64,000 bases of DNA from Comamonadaceae bacterium (GCA_027483665.1 JAIXUC010000033.1:186001-250000), one strand, 5' to 3'; counted from the first letter of the stretch, positions 24,331-35,117 are shown. Numbers and translations: made by a program. Notes: generated by a model from the sequence alone, not told the origin.

Positions 24331-26328
24331 TCAGTTGGTCTGCGCCAACTGCTCCAAAATCGCCGGATTTTCCAGCGTGCTGGTGTCTTGGGTAATGGCT
24401 TCACCCTTGGCGATTGAGCGCAGCAAACGCCGCATGATTTTGCCGCTGCGCGTCTTGGGGAGGTTGTCGCCAAAACGAATGTCTTTGGGCTTGGCAATGG
24501 GTCCGATTTCTTTCGCCACCCAATTGCGCAGCTCGTTCGCAATCTGCTTGGCCTCTTCACCTGTGGGCCGTGGACGTTTGAGCACGACAAAAGCGCAAAT
24601 CGCTTCACCGGTGACATCGTCGGGCCTACCGACTACCGCCGCCTCGGCGACCAAATCAGACTTGGCCACCAATGCAGATTCGATCTCCATCGTGCCCATG
24701 CGGTGTCCAGAGACGTTCAGCACATCGTCAATGCGTCCCGTGATGCGGTAGTAGCCGCGATCCAGGCTGCGCACAGCACCGTCTCCGGCCAAGTACATGG
24801 TGCCGCCCATTTCCTCTGGGAAGTAGGCCTTCTTGAATCGCTCGGGGTCGTTCCATATGGTGCGAATCATCGAAGGCCAAGGCCGCTTGATAACCAAGAT
24901 ACCGCCCGACCCGTTGGGCACGTCTTTGCCTGTTTCATCGACGACAGCGGTCATGATGCCGGGCAAGGGCAAGGTACAAGACCCAGGTACCAAGGGCGTC
25001 GCTCCCGGCAGGGGCGTGATGACGTGCCCGCCTGTTTCTGTCTGCCAGAAGGTATCAATGACCGGACACCGCTCGCCTCCGACATGCTTGTAGTACCACA
25101 TCCAAGCCTCTGGATTGATCGGCTCGCCCACTGAACCCAAAATGCGAAGGCTGCTCAAGTCCGAGCGCGCCGGGTGGACCCGCTCATCGGCTTCTGCGGC
25201 CTTGATCAAAGATCGAATGGCAGTAGGGGCGGTGTAGAACACGCTCACCCGATGGCGTTCGATCATTTGCCAGAAACGACCAGCGTTCGGATAAGTAGGA
25301 ACACCTTCGAAGATGACTTGCGTGGCACCGGCCGCAAGGGGCCCGTAGGCCACATAAGCGTGGCCTGTGATCCAACCAATATCGGCAGTACACCAAAACA
25401 CGTCGCTGGGCTGGATATCGAAAGTCCACTGCATGGTTAAGTTAGCCCACAACACGAACCCACCCGTGCTGTGTTGCACCCCCTTGGGCTTGCCCGTCGA
25501 GCCCGAGGTGTAGAGCACAAAGAGCGGGTGCTCAGCACTGACCGATACCGCCGGGCACACGACGCTTTGGCCCTCTAGGGCTTGCGTAAAAGTGATGTCC
25601 CGACCCGGCACCATGTTGCAAGCTGTGGCAGTGCGCTGAAAAACGAAAACAGTCTGGATGCTCTCGCACCCACCCATGGCTATACCGTCATCGACGATGG
25701 CCTTGAGCGGCAGTTCCTTGCCACCGCGCATCTGGAAGTTGGCCGTAATGACTGCAACGGCTCCTGCGTCAATGATTCGCTCTTGAAGAGCCTTGGCGGA
25801 AAAGCCGCCAAACACCACGCTGTGAATGGCACCGATGCGTGCACAAGCCTGCATGGCCACCACACCTTCGACCGTCATGGGCATGTAGATGACCACGCGG
25901 TCACCCTTTTTGACGCCACGCGCCTTCAAGGCGTTGGCAAATTGGCTGACCCGGGCCAACAACTCTTTGTAGCTGACGTGGTTGACGTCGCCGCCGTCAG
26001 ACTCAAACACGATGGCCGTGCGATTTTCAGCAGGGGTGCCCATGTGCCGGTCGAGGCAGTTGGCGCTGGCGTTCAGTTCACCGTCGGCGAACCATTGGTA
26101 GAAGGGTGCCCTGGACTCGTCAAGCACCTGTGTAAAGGGCTTTGTCCACTGCACGTGTTCGCGCGCCAAACGCCCCCAGAAACCGGTGAAGTCGCGCTCC
26201 GCCTCGTCGCACAGTGCTTGGTAGGCCGCCATTCCAGAAACACGCGCGACTTTCACGGCAGCGTCGCTGGGGAAAAACACCCGGTTCTCAACCATCGTGG
26301 ACTGAATCGCTGAAGAATTTGCGCTCAT
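24331..26328 (-). CDS. acs: Acetyl-CoA synthetase
   Basis: Acs makes acetyl-CoA from acetate, CoA and ATP through acetyl-AMP. The 665-residue product matches the family (about 650). Signatures are [20 protein letters not shown] near residue 270, [18 protein letters not shown] near residue 420, the hinge [14 protein letters not shown], and the lysine regulated by acetylation in [36 protein letters not shown] is typical of true Acs rather than longer-chain ligases. It converges on the terminator at 24221-24254. The leader (26329-26475) holds an imperfect inverted repeat (aggtg at 26366, cacct at 26380) of unknown meaning. Confidence 0.97.
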   Translation of the reverse strand: MSANSSAIQSTMVENRVFFPSDAAVKVARVSGMAAYQALCDEAERDFTGFWGRLAREHVQWTKPFTQVLDESRAPFYQWFADGELNASANCLDRHMGTPAENRTAIVFESDGGDVNHVSYKELLARVSQFANALKARGVKKGDRVVIYMPMTVEGVVAMQACARIGAIHSVVFGGFSAKALQERIIDAGAVAVITANFQMRGGKELPLKAIVDDGIAMGGCESIQTVFVFQRTATACNMVPGRDITFTQALEGQSVVCPAVSVSAEHPLFVLYTSGSTGKPKGVQHSTGGFVLWANLTMQWTFDIQPSDVFWCTADIGWITGHAYVAYGPLAAGATQVIFEGVPTYPNAGRFWQMIERHRVSVFYTAPTAIRSLIKAAEADERVHPARSDLSSLRILGSVGEPINPEAWMWYYKHVGGERCPVIDTFWQTETGGHVITPLPGATPLVPGSCTLPLPGIMTAVVDETGKDVPNGSGGILVIKRPWPSMIRTIWNDPERFKKAYFPEEMGGTMYLAGDGAVRSLDRGYYRITGRIDDVLNVSGHRMGTMEIESALVAKSDLVAEAAVVGRPDDVTGEAICAFVVLKRPRPTGEEAKQIANELRNWVAKEIGPIAKPKDIRFGDNLPKTRSGKIMRRLLRSIAKGEAITQDTSTLENPAILEQLAQTN

Positions 26329-26463
26329 GACCGCTGTCTCCTTTATTTTTAGACGTCGGAATGTCAGGTGCAGCTCTTACACCTCACTGACACAGAGGTT
26401 ACTCGGCCTGCGTGGCCAGCACGAATCTTGCCCAAATTCAGCAGCGTTTCCGATGAGTGCCGT

Positions 26464-26492
26464 TTGGGGGCATAAATGGCCATGCCTACAAT
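26464..26492 (+). promoter_or_regulatory. Sigma-70 type promoter of the UPF0114 gene
   Basis: TTGGGG (26464-26469) and TACAAT (26487-26492) are 17 bases apart. The predicted transcript starts near 26499, after an upstream in-frame ATG at 26476, which therefore cannot be the start codon. Confidence 0.55.
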
Positions 26493-26517
26493 CCCGCGAC
26501 CTACTGAAAGCGAAGCC

Positions 26518-27120
26518 ATGAACTTGCCAGAGTCCGCGCGAAAACCCGAAATGTCGCGTATGTCGCAGCTCATTTTCGCCAGCCGCTGGCTGCAGTTGCC
26601 GCTGTATGTCGGCTTGATTGCTGCGCAGGCGGTGTACGTGTTCCATTTCTGGGTGGAATTGGTTCACTTGGTTGAAGCGGCTTTTGGCAACCAGGAATCG
26701 CTGCAAAAGCTCATCAGCAGCATTGGGTACAAAAGCACGGTCCAGATCACTGCACTCAATGAGACAGTCATCATGCTCGTGGTACTGGCCTTGATTGACG
26801 TGGTCATGATCTCCAACCTCTTGATCATGGTCATCGTCGGGGGCTACGAGACCTTTGTTTCGCGCATGAACCTGGACGGCCATCCCGATCAGCCCGAGTG
26901 GCTCAGCCACGTCAATGCCTCGGTGCTGAAGGTGAAGCTGGCAACAGCCATCATCGGCATCTCCTCCATTCATCTCCTCAAGACTTTCATCAACGCGGCC
27001 AATTACGACGAAAAAGTGTTGCTTTGGCAAACCTTGATTCACGTAGCCTTTCTCTTTTCAGCCATGGCCATCGCCATGGCCGACCGCATCATGTTGGCGG
27101 CCCAGAAGAGTCCGCAATAA
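26518..27120 (+). CDS. UPF0114 (TIGR00645/YqhA-like) inner-membrane protein
   Basis: The 200-residue product resembles the YqhA family, conserved membrane proteins of unknown function. After a short polar head it has a segment in [26 protein letters not shown], a second in [30 protein letters not shown], and a third near [20 protein letters not shown]. The central [23 protein letters not shown] is the most conserved part of the family. The start at 26518 fits the promoter at 26464-26492. The gene precedes fumarase by 31 bases on the same strand and may be cotranscribed with it. Confidence 0.9.
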   Translation: MNLPESARKPEMSRMSQLIFASRWLQLPLYVGLIAAQAVYVFHFWVELVHLVEAAFGNQESLQKLISSIGYKSTVQITALNETVIMLVVLALIDVVMISNLLIMVIVGGYETFVSRMNLDGHPDQPEWLSHVNASVLKVKLATAIIGISSIHLLKTFINAANYDEKVLLWQTLIHVAFLFSAMAIAMADRIMLAAQKSPQ

Positions 27121-27151
27121 GCACATCCATCAAGCAGCGCTCTGACAACAC

Positions 27152-28705
27152 ATGTCCACCACCATCCGACAAGCCGATCTCGTCGAGTCCATCGCCGCAG
27201 CCTTGCAGTACATCAGCTACTACCACCCAGCCGACTACATCGCGCATCTGGCCCGCGCTTATGAGCGCGAGCAATCGGCAGCCGCCAAGGATGCCATCGC
27301 GCAGATCCTGACCAACAGCAAGATGAGCGCCACAGGGCACCGGCCGATCTGCCAAGACACGGGCATCGTGAATGTGTTTCTGAAGGTGGGAATGAATGTG
27401 CGCTGGGAGGGCTTCACCGGCAGCTTGGAAGACGCGGTCAACGAGGGCGTGCGCCGCGGCTACCAGCACCCCGACAACACATTGCGTGCCAGCGTGGTAG
27501 CCGATCCGCAGTTCGCTCGCAAAAACACACGCGACAACACGCCGGCTGTCATCTTTACCGAACTGGTTCCGGGCGACACCATCGAAGTCACTGTTGCCGC
27601 CAAAGGCGGTGGCAGCGAGAACAAAAGCAAGCTGGCCATGCTCAACCCCAGCGACAGCATCGTCGACTGGGTGCTAAAGACAGTGCCAACCATGGGAGCC
27701 GGTTGGTGCCCGCCAGGCATGCTGGGTATTGGCATTGGCGGCACCGCAGAAAAGGCTGCGCTGATGGCCAAAGAAAGCCTGATGGAAGACATCGACATGT
27801 ACGAGCTGCAGGCCCGTGCGTCCTCGGGAGAAGCACTCAGCCCCAGCGACGAGCTGCGTTTGGAGCTCTATGAGAAAGTCAACGCGCTGGGCATCGGTGC
27901 CCAAGGGCTCGGGGGCTTAACCACCGTGCTGGACGTGAAGATCAAGATGTACCCCACGCATGCCGCCAGCAAGCCCGTGGCCATGATCCCCAATTGCGCA
28001 GCCACCCGCCACGCGCATTTCGTGCTCGACGGCTCTGGCCCGGTCTACCTCGACCCCCCCTCGCTCGACCTCTGGCCCGACGTGAACTGGATGCCCGACG
28101 CCACCAAGAGCCGCCGCGTGCAACTCGACAGCCTCACCAAAGCAGAAGTCGCCAGCTGGAAGCCAGGTGAAACGCTCCTGCTTAACGGAAAGATGCTCAC
28201 GGGCAGAGACGCCGCGCACAAACGCATTCAAGACATGTTGGCCAGGGGCGAGCCGCTGCCCGTTGATTTCACCAACCGCGTCATCTACTACGTGGGGCCT
28301 GTAGACCCGGTCCGTGGCGAAGCTGTGGGGCCCGCGGGCCCCACCACCGCCACCCGCATGGACAAATTCACCGACATGATGCTCAGCCAAACCGGGCTGA
28401 TCGCCATGATTGGCAAAGCCGAGCGCGGCCCTATCGCGATAGAAGCCATCAAGAAGCACCAAAGTGCCTACCTCATGGCTGTGGGCGGGGCTGCTTACTT
28501 GGTGAGCAAAGCGATTCGCTCGGCCAAAGTATTGGGCTTTGCTGATTTGGGGATGGAGGCCATCTACGAGTTTGACGTGGTGGACATGCCGGTGACTGTG
28601 GCCGTGGATGCGGGAGGCACCAGCGCACACATCACCGGTCCTGCGCAATGGAGCCAAAGAATTGCTTCGGGCGAGTTCAAGAATATTCCGCTCGCCACGA
28701 TCTGA
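27152..28705 (+). CDS. Class I fumarate hydratase ([4Fe-4S] fumarase)
   Basis: The enzyme interconverts fumarate and malate in the TCA cycle with an oxygen-sensitive [4Fe-4S] cluster. The 517-residue product carries the three cluster cysteines in CQDTGIVNVF near residue 68, GAGWCPPGMLGIGIGG near residue 188, and IPNCAATRHAHFVLDGSGP near residue 280. The C-terminal beta domain has GKMLTGRDAAHKRI and GPTTATRMDKF, as in FumA/FumB. The gene lies 29 bases before murI, which suggests one transcript. Confidence 0.95.
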   Translation: MSTTIRQADLVESIAAALQYISYYHPADYIAHLARAYEREQSAAAKDAIAQILTNSKMSATGHRPICQDTGIVNVFLKVGMNVRWEGFTGSLEDAVNEGVRRGYQHPDNTLRASVVADPQFARKNTRDNTPAVIFTELVPGDTIEVTVAAKGGGSENKSKLAMLNPSDSIVDWVLKTVPTMGAGWCPPGMLGIGIGGTAEKAALMAKESLMEDIDMYELQARASSGEALSPSDELRLELYEKVNALGIGAQGLGGLTTVLDVKIKMYPTHAASKPVAMIPNCAATRHAHFVLDGSGPVYLDPPSLDLWPDVNWMPDATKSRRVQLDSLTKAEVASWKPGETLLLNGKMLTGRDAAHKRIQDMLARGEPLPVDFTNRVIYYVGPVDPVRGEAVGPAGPTTATRMDKFTDMMLSQTGLIAMIGKAERGPIAIEAIKKHQSAYLMAVGGAAYLVSKAIRSAKVLGFADLGMEAIYEFDVVDMPVTVAVDAGGTSAHITGPAQWSQRIASGEFKNIPLATI

Positions 28706-28734
28706 CCAATCGCTGGGCAGCAACAAGCACGACC

Positions 28735-29568
28735 ATGGACGCACCCATCGGAGTGTTTGACAGTGGTGTTGGGGGCCTGAGTGTTCTGCGCGCACTGCGG
28801 GCCGAGTTACCCCACGAATCCTTCGTCTACATGGCCGACGCCGGTCATTCGCCTTACGGAGAGAAAGGCGAAGCACATGCGATGGATCGATCTGAAGACA
28901 TCACCCGCAGCCTGCGGCGGGACTGGAATATCAAAGCGTTGGTGATCGCCTGCAACACCGCGACGGCTGCCGCCGTGGCCAGCTTGCGCCAACAACACCC
29001 CGACATTCCCATCGTCGGCGTCGAGCCTGCGCTCAAGCCTGCGGTGCACGACAGCCTCACGCGGCACGTGGGCGTCATCGGCACCCGAGTGACCTTGCTA
29101 AGCCACAAATTCGCCAGCCTGCGCGAAAGCCTCGCCGGCGATTGCCGAGTCAGTGTGATGCCCTGCGACGGACTGGCCGACGCGATCGAGCGCGAAGACG
29201 TTGACACCACCACGGAACTGATCATGCGCTACTTGGACGGCTTGCGCCCGTTCGGGCAACACACAAAACAAATCGACCAACTGGTGCTGGGCTGCACGCA
29301 CTACGTCTTTATTGCTGACCTCATTCAACGGCTAACAGGCGCTCATGTGCGCCTGTTGGACACAGGCGCACCAGTGGCCAAGCAAACACGGCGGGTGCTT
29401 GCAGACAAAGGCGCTTTGCGTTCTCCGCTGGCTCCGCTACCCGAAACCGTCCTGCTGACCAGCGGCAAAGCCGAAGCACTGACTCGAGCAGCACACCGCT
29501 GGGTTCTGCCCAGCCTAAAGCCCGCGCAGGCGGTTCATATGGAGGCACACCATGCTCAAAGTCAGTGA
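28735..29568 (+). CDS. murI: Glutamate racemase
   Basis: MurI supplies D-glutamate for peptidoglycan. The 277-residue product has IGVFDSGVGGLSVLRAL at the start with the first catalytic-site Asp/Ser, YMADAGHSPYGEK, the first catalytic cysteine in VIACNTATAAAVASL near residue 77, and the second in QLVLGCTHYVFIADLI near residue 187. These are all the residues needed for the two-base mechanism. The start ATG 28735 fits the family; the in-frame extension to 28648 lies inside fumarase. The last 17 bases overlap the start of the CBS gene in another frame. Confidence 0.96.
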   Translation: MDAPIGVFDSGVGGLSVLRALRAELPHESFVYMADAGHSPYGEKGEAHAMDRSEDITRSLRRDWNIKALVIACNTATAAAVASLRQQHPDIPIVGVEPALKPAVHDSLTRHVGVIGTRVTLLSHKFASLRESLAGDCRVSVMPCDGLADAIEREDVDTTTELIMRYLDGLRPFGQHTKQIDQLVLGCTHYVFIADLIQRLTGAHVRLLDTGAPVAKQTRRVLADKGALRSPLAPLPETVLLTSGKAEALTRAAHRWVLPSLKPAQAVHMEAHHAQSQ

Positions 29569-29983
29569 GGTGATGACGGAGAACCCCGTTTGCGTGGGCC
29601 TCGACGATCCGCTCAAGCGCGTCAAATCGCTCTTTGATGTCCACCGCTTTCACCATCTGCTGGTGACCGATGAAGGACGGCTGACAGGTGTTGTTTCAGA
29701 CCGTGACGTACTGCGCTGGATCAGCCCCCACATCGACAGCAATCGCGTGACCGTGAACGACCGATCGACCCTGGACATCCCGGTGCACCGAGTGGTCACC
29801 AGACACCCCGTCACCATCGGGCCGGATGAACCAGCACTAGCGGCCGTGAGCATATTCAATCAACACCGAATCTCATGCATACCAGTCGTCGACGCGCAAG
29901 GCAAACCCATGGGCATCGTGAGCTGGAGGGACATCCTGCGCCACCTGCACGACCTGGCACCTGATCTGCAGGCTGAGCGCTGA
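29552..29983 (+). CDS. Two-CBS-domain protein
   Basis: The 143-residue protein is made only of a CBS pair. The first domain is VSEVMTENPVCVGLDDPLKRV with HHLLVTDEGRLTGVVSDRDVLRW, and the second HRVVTRHPVTIGPDEPALAAV with ISCIPVVDAQGKPMGIVSWRDIL. CBS pairs bind adenosine nucleotides and regulate partners; no effector domain is present. It overlaps murI by 17 bases, so the two are probably cotranscribed, but a functional tie is not obvious. Confidence 0.9.
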   Translation: MLKVSEVMTENPVCVGLDDPLKRVKSLFDVHRFHHLLVTDEGRLTGVVSDRDVLRWISPHIDSNRVTVNDRSTLDIPVHRVVTRHPVTIGPDEPALAAVSIFNQHRISCIPVVDAQGKPMGIVSWRDILRHLHDLAPDLQAER

Positions 29984-30123
29984 ACGCGACAAAGAAACAG
30001 CCGATTGCACAGACTGAACCCCCAGCCGCTACCAGATTGCGCATCCGCATCAGGACGATGACCGTGTTTGCTTACCCAGGATGACGGGCCGGGGTGAGGG
30101 GGCGCCCTGCTGCGAGACAGCAG

Positions 30124-30735
30124 TCAATGCAAGTGACGAGGCCGTCGCCCACCTCCATGGCCCCCACCACGCGGCGGGCGCCCGATGTCGAGGGAATTCA
30201 CCAGAGCGTCGAAACGCTGGCTGAACAAACGGTCGATCTCTGCCACCACCCCAGAAAGTTCCGCGCTATCAAAGTGACGATCCATTAACCCGACCACATC
30301 TTGTACGAGCAGGTCGCGCTGGACTTGCATGATTGCGGCCGGGTCAGGCCCTACGAACAACATCAGAAAATCGTCCCGTGATTCTTTGCCCTGTTGTTCG
30401 TCGTCTTCATCGAACTCGGTGTCGTAGAAGCTCACCTCGATTGCAGCGCCGCGTTGGGACAACTCGTTGAGCGCCATGCACATGTCGTCGAGCGACTGGC
30501 GAAAGTCTTGGTCTCCACTGACCGTCCAACACAGTGTCAGCAATTGCTCTTTGGCTTCGAAACGAATACCGGGTTCTTCTTCGTAAGCACTAACTGCACC
30601 TTCGACCAAAGATGTTGCCCCGGCATACGTCCACAATGGCTTGAGCGCCTCTTGAATCTGCTCGAAGCGCACGCCGACACGCAGTGGTACTTCGCCGTGC
30701 AGATGAATTTCGTAAGGGGCGTTGTACATCGACAT
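30124..30735 (-). CDS. Conserved hypothetical protein (DUF6806-like) with glycine/arginine/histidine-rich tail
   Basis: I recognise this only as a conserved hypothetical of Burkholderiales. The 203-residue product starts YNAPYEIHLHGEVPLRVGVRFEQIQEALKPLW. It has a mixed alpha/beta body with an acidic stretch FDEDDEQQGKESRDD near residue 115, and ends in a low-complexity tail with Gly, Arg and His (GGGHGGGRRPRHLH). No signal or membrane segment is present. ATG 30735 has AGGA seven bases upstream; ATG 30729 is an alternative. It lies just after the tRNA-Leu gene in the same direction. No function can be inferred. Confidence 0.75.
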   Translation of the reverse strand: MSMYNAPYEIHLHGEVPLRVGVRFEQIQEALKPLWTYAGATSLVEGAVSAYEEEPGIRFEAKEQLLTLCWTVSGDQDFRQSLDDMCMALNELSQRGAAIEVSFYDTEFDEDDEQQGKESRDDFLMLFVGPDPAAIMQVQRDLLVQDVVGLMDRHFDSAELSGVVAEIDRLFSQRFDALVNSLDIGRPPRGGGHGGGRRPRHLH

Positions 30736-30749
30736 TAGCAATCCTATTT

Positions 30750-30841
30750 TGGTGCCCGGAGCCGGAATCGAACCGGCACGCTACCTTTCGGAAAGCGGCG
30801 GATTTTAAGTCCGCTGTGTCTACCTGTTCCACCATCCGGGC
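30750..30841 (-). tRNA. tRNA-Leu (anticodon UAA)
   Basis: The minus strand reads gcccggatggtggaacaggt at the 5' end and ends in tccgggcacca. The acceptor stem gcccgga/tccgggc is perfect, CCA is encoded, and the anticodon loop cttaaaa contains TAA. The long variable arm (ccgctttccgaaaggtagc region) is typical of class II leucine tRNA. Confidence 0.96.
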
Positions 30842-30996
30842 GAGCAGGCATTGTGGCAAAACCGTTGGCATCTAAACACCAAGAAACCAGCCAAACAGAA
30901 CAACAGCCGCAAGGTGGGCGCTTGGCAAATGGATTTTGTCTGACAACGTCCTAGAGACGTTACTGCAAAGTCGATGTCCACCAGTCCGGGATTCAG

Positions 30997-31070
30997 TGGA
31001 GGCGCGGGCCGGAGTCGAACCGACCTACACGGATTTGCAATCCGGTGCATAACCGCTTTGCTACCGCGCC
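30997..31070 (-). tRNA. tRNA-Cys (anticodon GCA)
   Basis: The minus strand starts ggcgcggtagcaaagcggtt and ends ccgcgcctcca with CCA encoded. The anticodon loop attgcaaat carries GCA. The T-loop gttcgactc is intact. Confidence 0.96.
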
Positions 31071-31125
31071 TGATGGGCCACTTCAACAGTGGCTACTTGA
31101 GCAACCTATGCGTCAAATCAACAAG

Positions 31126-31155
31126 AAAAAGGGAAGCGAAAGCTTCCCTTTTTTT
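31126..31155. terminator. Intrinsic terminator between tRNA-Gly and tRNA-Cys
   Basis: A seven-pair stem gggaagc/gcttccc (31131-31137 and 31142-31148) encloses the stable loop GAAA. It has a seven-T run on the right and an A run on the left, so it works on either strand. Confidence 0.85.
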
Positions 31156-31193
31156 CTGGTGCGATCAACTAAAAAACTGACACCCACAAAGAC

Positions 31194-31269
31194 TGGAGCG
31201 GGAAACGAGGCTCGAACTCGCGACCTCAACCTTGGCAAGGTTGCGCTCTACCAACTGAGCTATTCCCGC
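31194..31269 (-). tRNA. tRNA-Gly (anticodon GCC)
   Basis: The minus strand starts gcgggaatagctcagttggt and ends tttcccgctcca with CCA encoded. The anticodon loop ttgccaa carries GCC. All four arms are intact. Confidence 0.96.
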
Positions 31270-31325
31270 GTCGAAGGCCCGCAGTATAGCCATGTTTTTT
31301 TATACGCCAAGCCCGCCACCTCGCG

Positions 31326-33773
31326 TCAGTGCTTGATCGCTGATTCGTCGATTGGGTTCGCTGCCACAACAACCGATGGGGGCGTGACTGGGGGCGTAAC
31401 GACCGCCGCGGTGTCTTCTTCGACCAGTGCTTGAGGGCGCACCTCCAGCGCGTGCTGCAACACTTGGTCGATCCAGCGCACGGGCACGATTTCCAAGCCG
31501 TTCTTCACGTTCTCTGGGATCTCCTGAAGGTCCTTGACGTTCTCTTCCGGGATGAGCACGGTGCGAATGCCTCCACGCAAAGCCGCCAACAGCTTTTCTT
31601 TCAATCCACCAATCGCCGTGACTTCACCTCGAAGCGTGATTTCACCTGTCATGGCCACATCTGCGCGCACCGCAATGCCGGTGAGAGCCGATACAAACGC
31701 TGTGGCCATGGCAGCACCGGCGCTTGGGCCGTCTTTGGGCGTAGCACCATCAGGCACATGGATATGAATGTCACGCTTTTCGAACGCATCGTCCTTGATA
31801 CCCAGCAGACGAGCGCGGCTACGGACCACTGTGCGCGCGGCCTCCACCGACTCTTTCATCACGTCACCCAAAGAACCGGTGCGAATGATCGCGCCCTTGC
31901 CAGGCATCAGCGCCACTTCGATGGTGAGCAAATCGCCTCCGACCTCGGTCCAAGCAAGCCCGACCACCTGGCCAACCTGGTTTTGCTTCTCAGCCCTGCC
32001 GTAGCTGTACTTGCGCACGCCCAAGAATTCATTGAGGTTGTCGCCATTCACTTCAACGGGCGCCACCATTTTTTTGAGTTGCAAGGCCTTCACCACCTTG
32101 CGACAAATCTTTGATAGCTCGCGCTCTAGCGAGCGCACGCCAGCCTCGCGGGTGTAGTAGCGCACAACGTCCTGCAAAGCGGAGTCGTGCACTGCAAGCT
32201 CATGCTCTTGCAGCCCGTTGTTTTTCATCTGCTTGGGCAACAGATAGCGGCGAGCGATGTTTGTTTTCTCGTCCTCCGTGTAGCCCGCGAGGCGAATGAC
32301 TTCCATGCGGTCCAACAAAGCCGGGGGAATGTTCATGGAGTTAGAAGTCGCCACGAACATCACGTCGCTCAGGTCGAAATCCACCTCTACATAGTGATCG
32401 CCAAAGGTGTGGTTCTGCTCCGGATCCAAAACTTCCAGCAGCGCGCTGGACGGGTCACCTCGGAAGTCGGTACCCAGCTTGTCGATCTCGTCGAGCAGGA
32501 AAAGCGGGTTGCGCGTCCCCACCTTCGACAGGCTCTGCAAAACCTTGCCGGGCATGGCTCCGATGTAGGTGCGTCGGTGGCCGCGAATTTCGGCCTCATC
32601 GCGCATTCCACCGAGTGCCATTCGCACGTACTTGCGCCCGGTGGCTTTCGCTATCGACTGGCCTAGGGAAGTCTTGCCAACCCCTGGCGGCCCCACCAGA
32701 CAAAGAATCGGGGCCTTGACTTTGTCCACGCGCTGCTGGACAGCGAGGTACTCCAGGATCCGATCCTTCACCTTGTCTAGTCCGTAGTGGTCTTGGTTCA
32801 GCACATCTTCAGCCAAAGCAAGGTCATGGCGAATCTTGGTTTTCTTCGCCCAAGGAAGACCAATCAACACATCGATGTAATTGCGAACCACCGTAGCCTC
32901 GGCGGACATAGGAGACATCAGCTTGAGTTTCTTCAGTTCGGCGTCGGCCTTTTTTCGGGCCTCTTTTGACATCCGTGCAAGCTTGATCTTCTTTTCGATC
33001 TCTTCGATGTCAGCGCCGTCTTCGCCCTCACCCAACTCTTTTTGGATGGCCTTCACCTGCTCATTGAGATAGAAATCTCGCTGATTCTTTTCCATTTGCC
33101 GCTTCACGCGACCACGAATCTTTTTGTCTACGTTGAGGATGTCCACCTCGCGCTCAAGCTGCGTAAACAAGTCTTCCAAGCGAGCACGAACGTCCGCCAA
33201 GTCCAGCACAGCCTGCTTGTGCTCCAGCTTGAGGGGGAGATGTGCTGCGATGGTGTCCGCCAATCGGCCCGGATCGTCGATGCCCGAAATGGACGTCAGA
33301 ATTTCCGGTGGGATTTTTTTGTTCAGTTTGACGTACTGGTCGAACTGCTGCATCACGGCGCGCCGCAAGGCTTCAATTTCAGCAGGCTCTGCGGTGCTCG
33401 AGGCCGCTGGATCAATAGGCATCACCGAAGCAGAAAAGTACGACTCGCCATCACGAATGGTTTGTACCTGAGCGCGCTGCTGCCCTTCGACCAACACTTT
33501 GACTGTGCCGTCTGGCAGCTTCAGCATCTGCAAGATGGTGGAGACACATCCGACGGCAAACATGTCGGTGACCGAAGGCTCATCTTTGGCTGCGGCCTTT
33601 TGAGCCACCAGCATGATGCGACGCTCGGACTCCATGGCTGCTTCTAGCGCCTTGATGCTTTTCACGCGCCCCACAAAAAGCGGAATGACCATGTGCGGGA
33701 AAACGACCACATCACGCAGCGGTAGCAGCGGCAGGTCGATGGCTTCTGGAGGTAATGCGGGGTGACCGGACAT
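31326..33773 (-). CDS. lon: ATP-dependent protease Lon
   Basis: Lon degrades misfolded and regulatory proteins in the cytoplasm. The 815-residue product has the full LonA layout. The N-terminal substrate domain opens with [23 protein letters not shown]. An AAA+ module follows with Walker [13 protein letters not shown] near residue 360 and [11 protein letters not shown] as Walker B. The C-terminal protease domain carries the catalytic serine in [15 protein letters not shown] and lysine in [14 protein letters not shown]. The last 30 residues are a variable Ala/Val/Thr-rich tail. It follows clpX by 78 bases; the gap contains a hairpin at 33809-33830. Heat-shock control is expected but no clear sigma-32 promoter was seen. 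Confidence 0.97.
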   Translation of the reverse strand: MSGHPALPPEAIDLPLLPLRDVVVFPHMVIPLFVGRVKSIKALEAAMESERRIMLVAQKAAAKDEPSVTDMFAVGCVSTILQMLKLPDGTVKVLVEGQQRAQVQTIRDGESYFSASVMPIDPAASSTAEPAEIEALRRAVMQQFDQYVKLNKKIPPEILTSISGIDDPGRLADTIAAHLPLKLEHKQAVLDLADVRARLEDLFTQLEREVDILNVDKKIRGRVKRQMEKNQRDFYLNEQVKAIQKELGEGEDGADIEEIEKKIKLARMSKEARKKADAELKKLKLMSPMSAEATVVRNYIDVLIGLPWAKKTKIRHDLALAEDVLNQDHYGLDKVKDRILEYLAVQQRVDKVKAPILCLVGPPGVGKTSLGQSIAKATGRKYVRMALGGMRDEAEIRGHRRTYIGAMPGKVLQSLSKVGTRNPLFLLDEIDKLGTDFRGDPSSALLEVLDPEQNHTFGDHYVEVDFDLSDVMFVATSNSMNIPPALLDRMEVIRLAGYTEDEKTNIARRYLLPKQMKNNGLQEHELAVHDSALQDVVRYYTREAGVRSLERELSKICRKVVKALQLKKMVAPVEVNGDNLNEFLGVRKYSYGRAEKQNQVGQVVGLAWTEVGGDLLTIEVALMPGKGAIIRTGSLGDVMKESVEAARTVVRSRARLLGIKDDAFEKRDIHIHVPDGATPKDGPSAGAAMATAFVSALTGIAVRADVAMTGEITLRGEVTAIGGLKEKLLAALRGGIRTVLIPEENVKDLQEIPENVKNGLEIVPVRWIDQVLQHALEVRPQALVEEDTAAVVTPPVTPPSVVVAANPIDESAIKH

Positions 33774-33808
33774 GTGTGACCTTTCAATACCTTGATCGGG
33801 CTGACCCT

Positions 33809-33830
33809 GCCGAACACGGATGGGTTCGGC
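33809..33830 (-). promoter_or_regulatory. Hairpin in the clpX-lon intergenic region
   Basis: gccgaac (33809-33815) pairs perfectly with gttcggc (33824-33830) around an eight-base loop. There is no T run, so it is not an ordinary terminator. It may stabilise or process the clpX-lon message. Confidence 0.4.
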
Positions 33831-33851
33831 TCGGGCTGCCGGTGAATATCT

Positions 33852-35117
33852 TCAAGCCTTGCGAGCAGCTTCCCGATAGACGATGAGCGGTGGCTTGTCT
33901 TCTTCGATCGTTGACTCGTCCACCACTACTTTGGCAACGTTGCCGTTGGTGGGCAGATCGAACATGGTGTCCATCAACGCGTGCTCCATGATGGAGCGAA
34001 GCCCACGTGCGCCTGTCTTGCGAGCAAGCGCCTTACGAGCAATGGCTCGCAGCGCGTTAGGACGCATTTCGAGATCCACGCCCTCCATGGCCAACAGCTT
34101 GCTGAACTGCTTGACCACCGCGTTGCGTGGCTCGGTGAGGATCTCGATCAGTGCGTCTTCGCTCAACTCGGTCAGGGTGGCCACCACAGGCATGCGTCCA
34201 ACCAGCTCGGGGATCAAGCCGAACTTGATCAGGTCTTCTGGCTCGACCTCGCGAAACACATCCGTAAGACTGCGTTGGTGCTTGCTTTTAAGCGCAGCAC
34301 CGAAGCCAATTCCGGAACCCTCGGTACGGCTTTCGATGACTTTTTCCAAGCCAGCAAAGGCGCCTCCGCAGATAAAGAGAATGTTGGTCGTATCCACCTG
34401 GACAAAGTCTTGGTTGGGATGCTTGCGTCCGCCCTGGGGGGGCACGCTGGCCATCGTGCCTTCGATCAGCTTGAGCAGTGCCTGCTGAACGCCCTCACCG
34501 GACACGTCACGCGTGATCGATGGGTTATCTGATTTGCGCGAAATCTTGTCGATCTCGTCGATGTAGACGATGCCTCGCTGCGCTTTGTCCACCTCGTAGT
34601 TGCAGCTTTGCAATAGCTTCTGGATGATGTTTTCCACGTCTTCGCCAACGTAGCCCGCTTCGGTGAGCGTGGTGGCATCGGCCATGACAAACGGGACATC
34701 CAGCATCCGGGCCAAGGTTTGTGCGAGCAGCGTCTTGCCCGAACCCGTAGGGCCAATCAACAAAATGTTGCTCTTGCTCAGCTCAACGTCGTCTTTGGCG
34801 GATTTCTCTTTGTGCTTGAGCCGTTTGTAGTGGTTGTATACCGCCACCGAGAGGATTCGCTTGGCTACGTTCTGCCCGATAACGTAGTTGTCTAGATTGG
34901 CTTTTATCTCGGCTGGCGTGGGCAGGTCTTGCGCCGTGTCCCGTGTCAGATCCGAGACAGGCAATTCGTCTCGGATGATGTCGTTACACAAATCGATGCA
35001 CTCATCGCAGATGAAGACAGAGGGACCAGCAATCAGCTTTTTGACCTCATGCTGACTTTTGCCGCAAAAGGAGCAATAAAGCGTTTTCTCGCCGGTCGCG
35101 CTCTTCTTCTCTGCCAT
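33852..35117 (-). CDS. clpX: ATP-dependent Clp protease ATP-binding subunit ClpX
   Basis: ClpX unfolds substrates and feeds them to ClpP. The 421-residue product matches the family. The N-terminal zinc-binding domain has Cys15, Cys18, Cys37 and Cys40. The AAA+ module shows Walker [16 protein letters not shown] near residue 122, the pore loop [15 protein letters not shown], Walker [12 protein letters not shown], and an IGF-type ClpP-binding loop as IGFGAAL near residue 270. It lies 47 bases downstream of clpP and upstream of lon on the same strand. Confidence 0.98.
   Translation of the reverse strand: MAEKKSATGEKTLYCSFCGKSQHEVKKLIAGPSVFICDECIDLCNDIIRDELPVSDLTRDTAQDLPTPAEIKANLDNYVIGQNVAKRILSVAVYNHYKRLKHKEKSAKDDVELSKSNILLIGPTGSGKTLLAQTLARMLDVPFVMADATTLTEAGYVGEDVENIIQKLLQSCNYEVDKAQRGIVYIDEIDKISRKSDNPSITRDVSGEGVQQALLKLIEGTMASVPPQGGRKHPNQDFVQVDTTNILFICGGAFAGLEKVIESRTEGSGIGFGAALKSKHQRSLTDVFREVEPEDLIKFGLIPELVGRMPVVATLTELSEDALIEILTEPRNAVVKQFSKLLAMEGVDLEMRPNALRAIARKALARKTGARGLRSIMEHALMDTMFDLPTNGNVAKVVVDESTIEEDKPPLIVYREAARKA

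Noticed and set aside
26476-26520. UPF0114 start at 26476
   Set aside because: A good -35/-10 pair lies across it, so transcription begins after this ATG.
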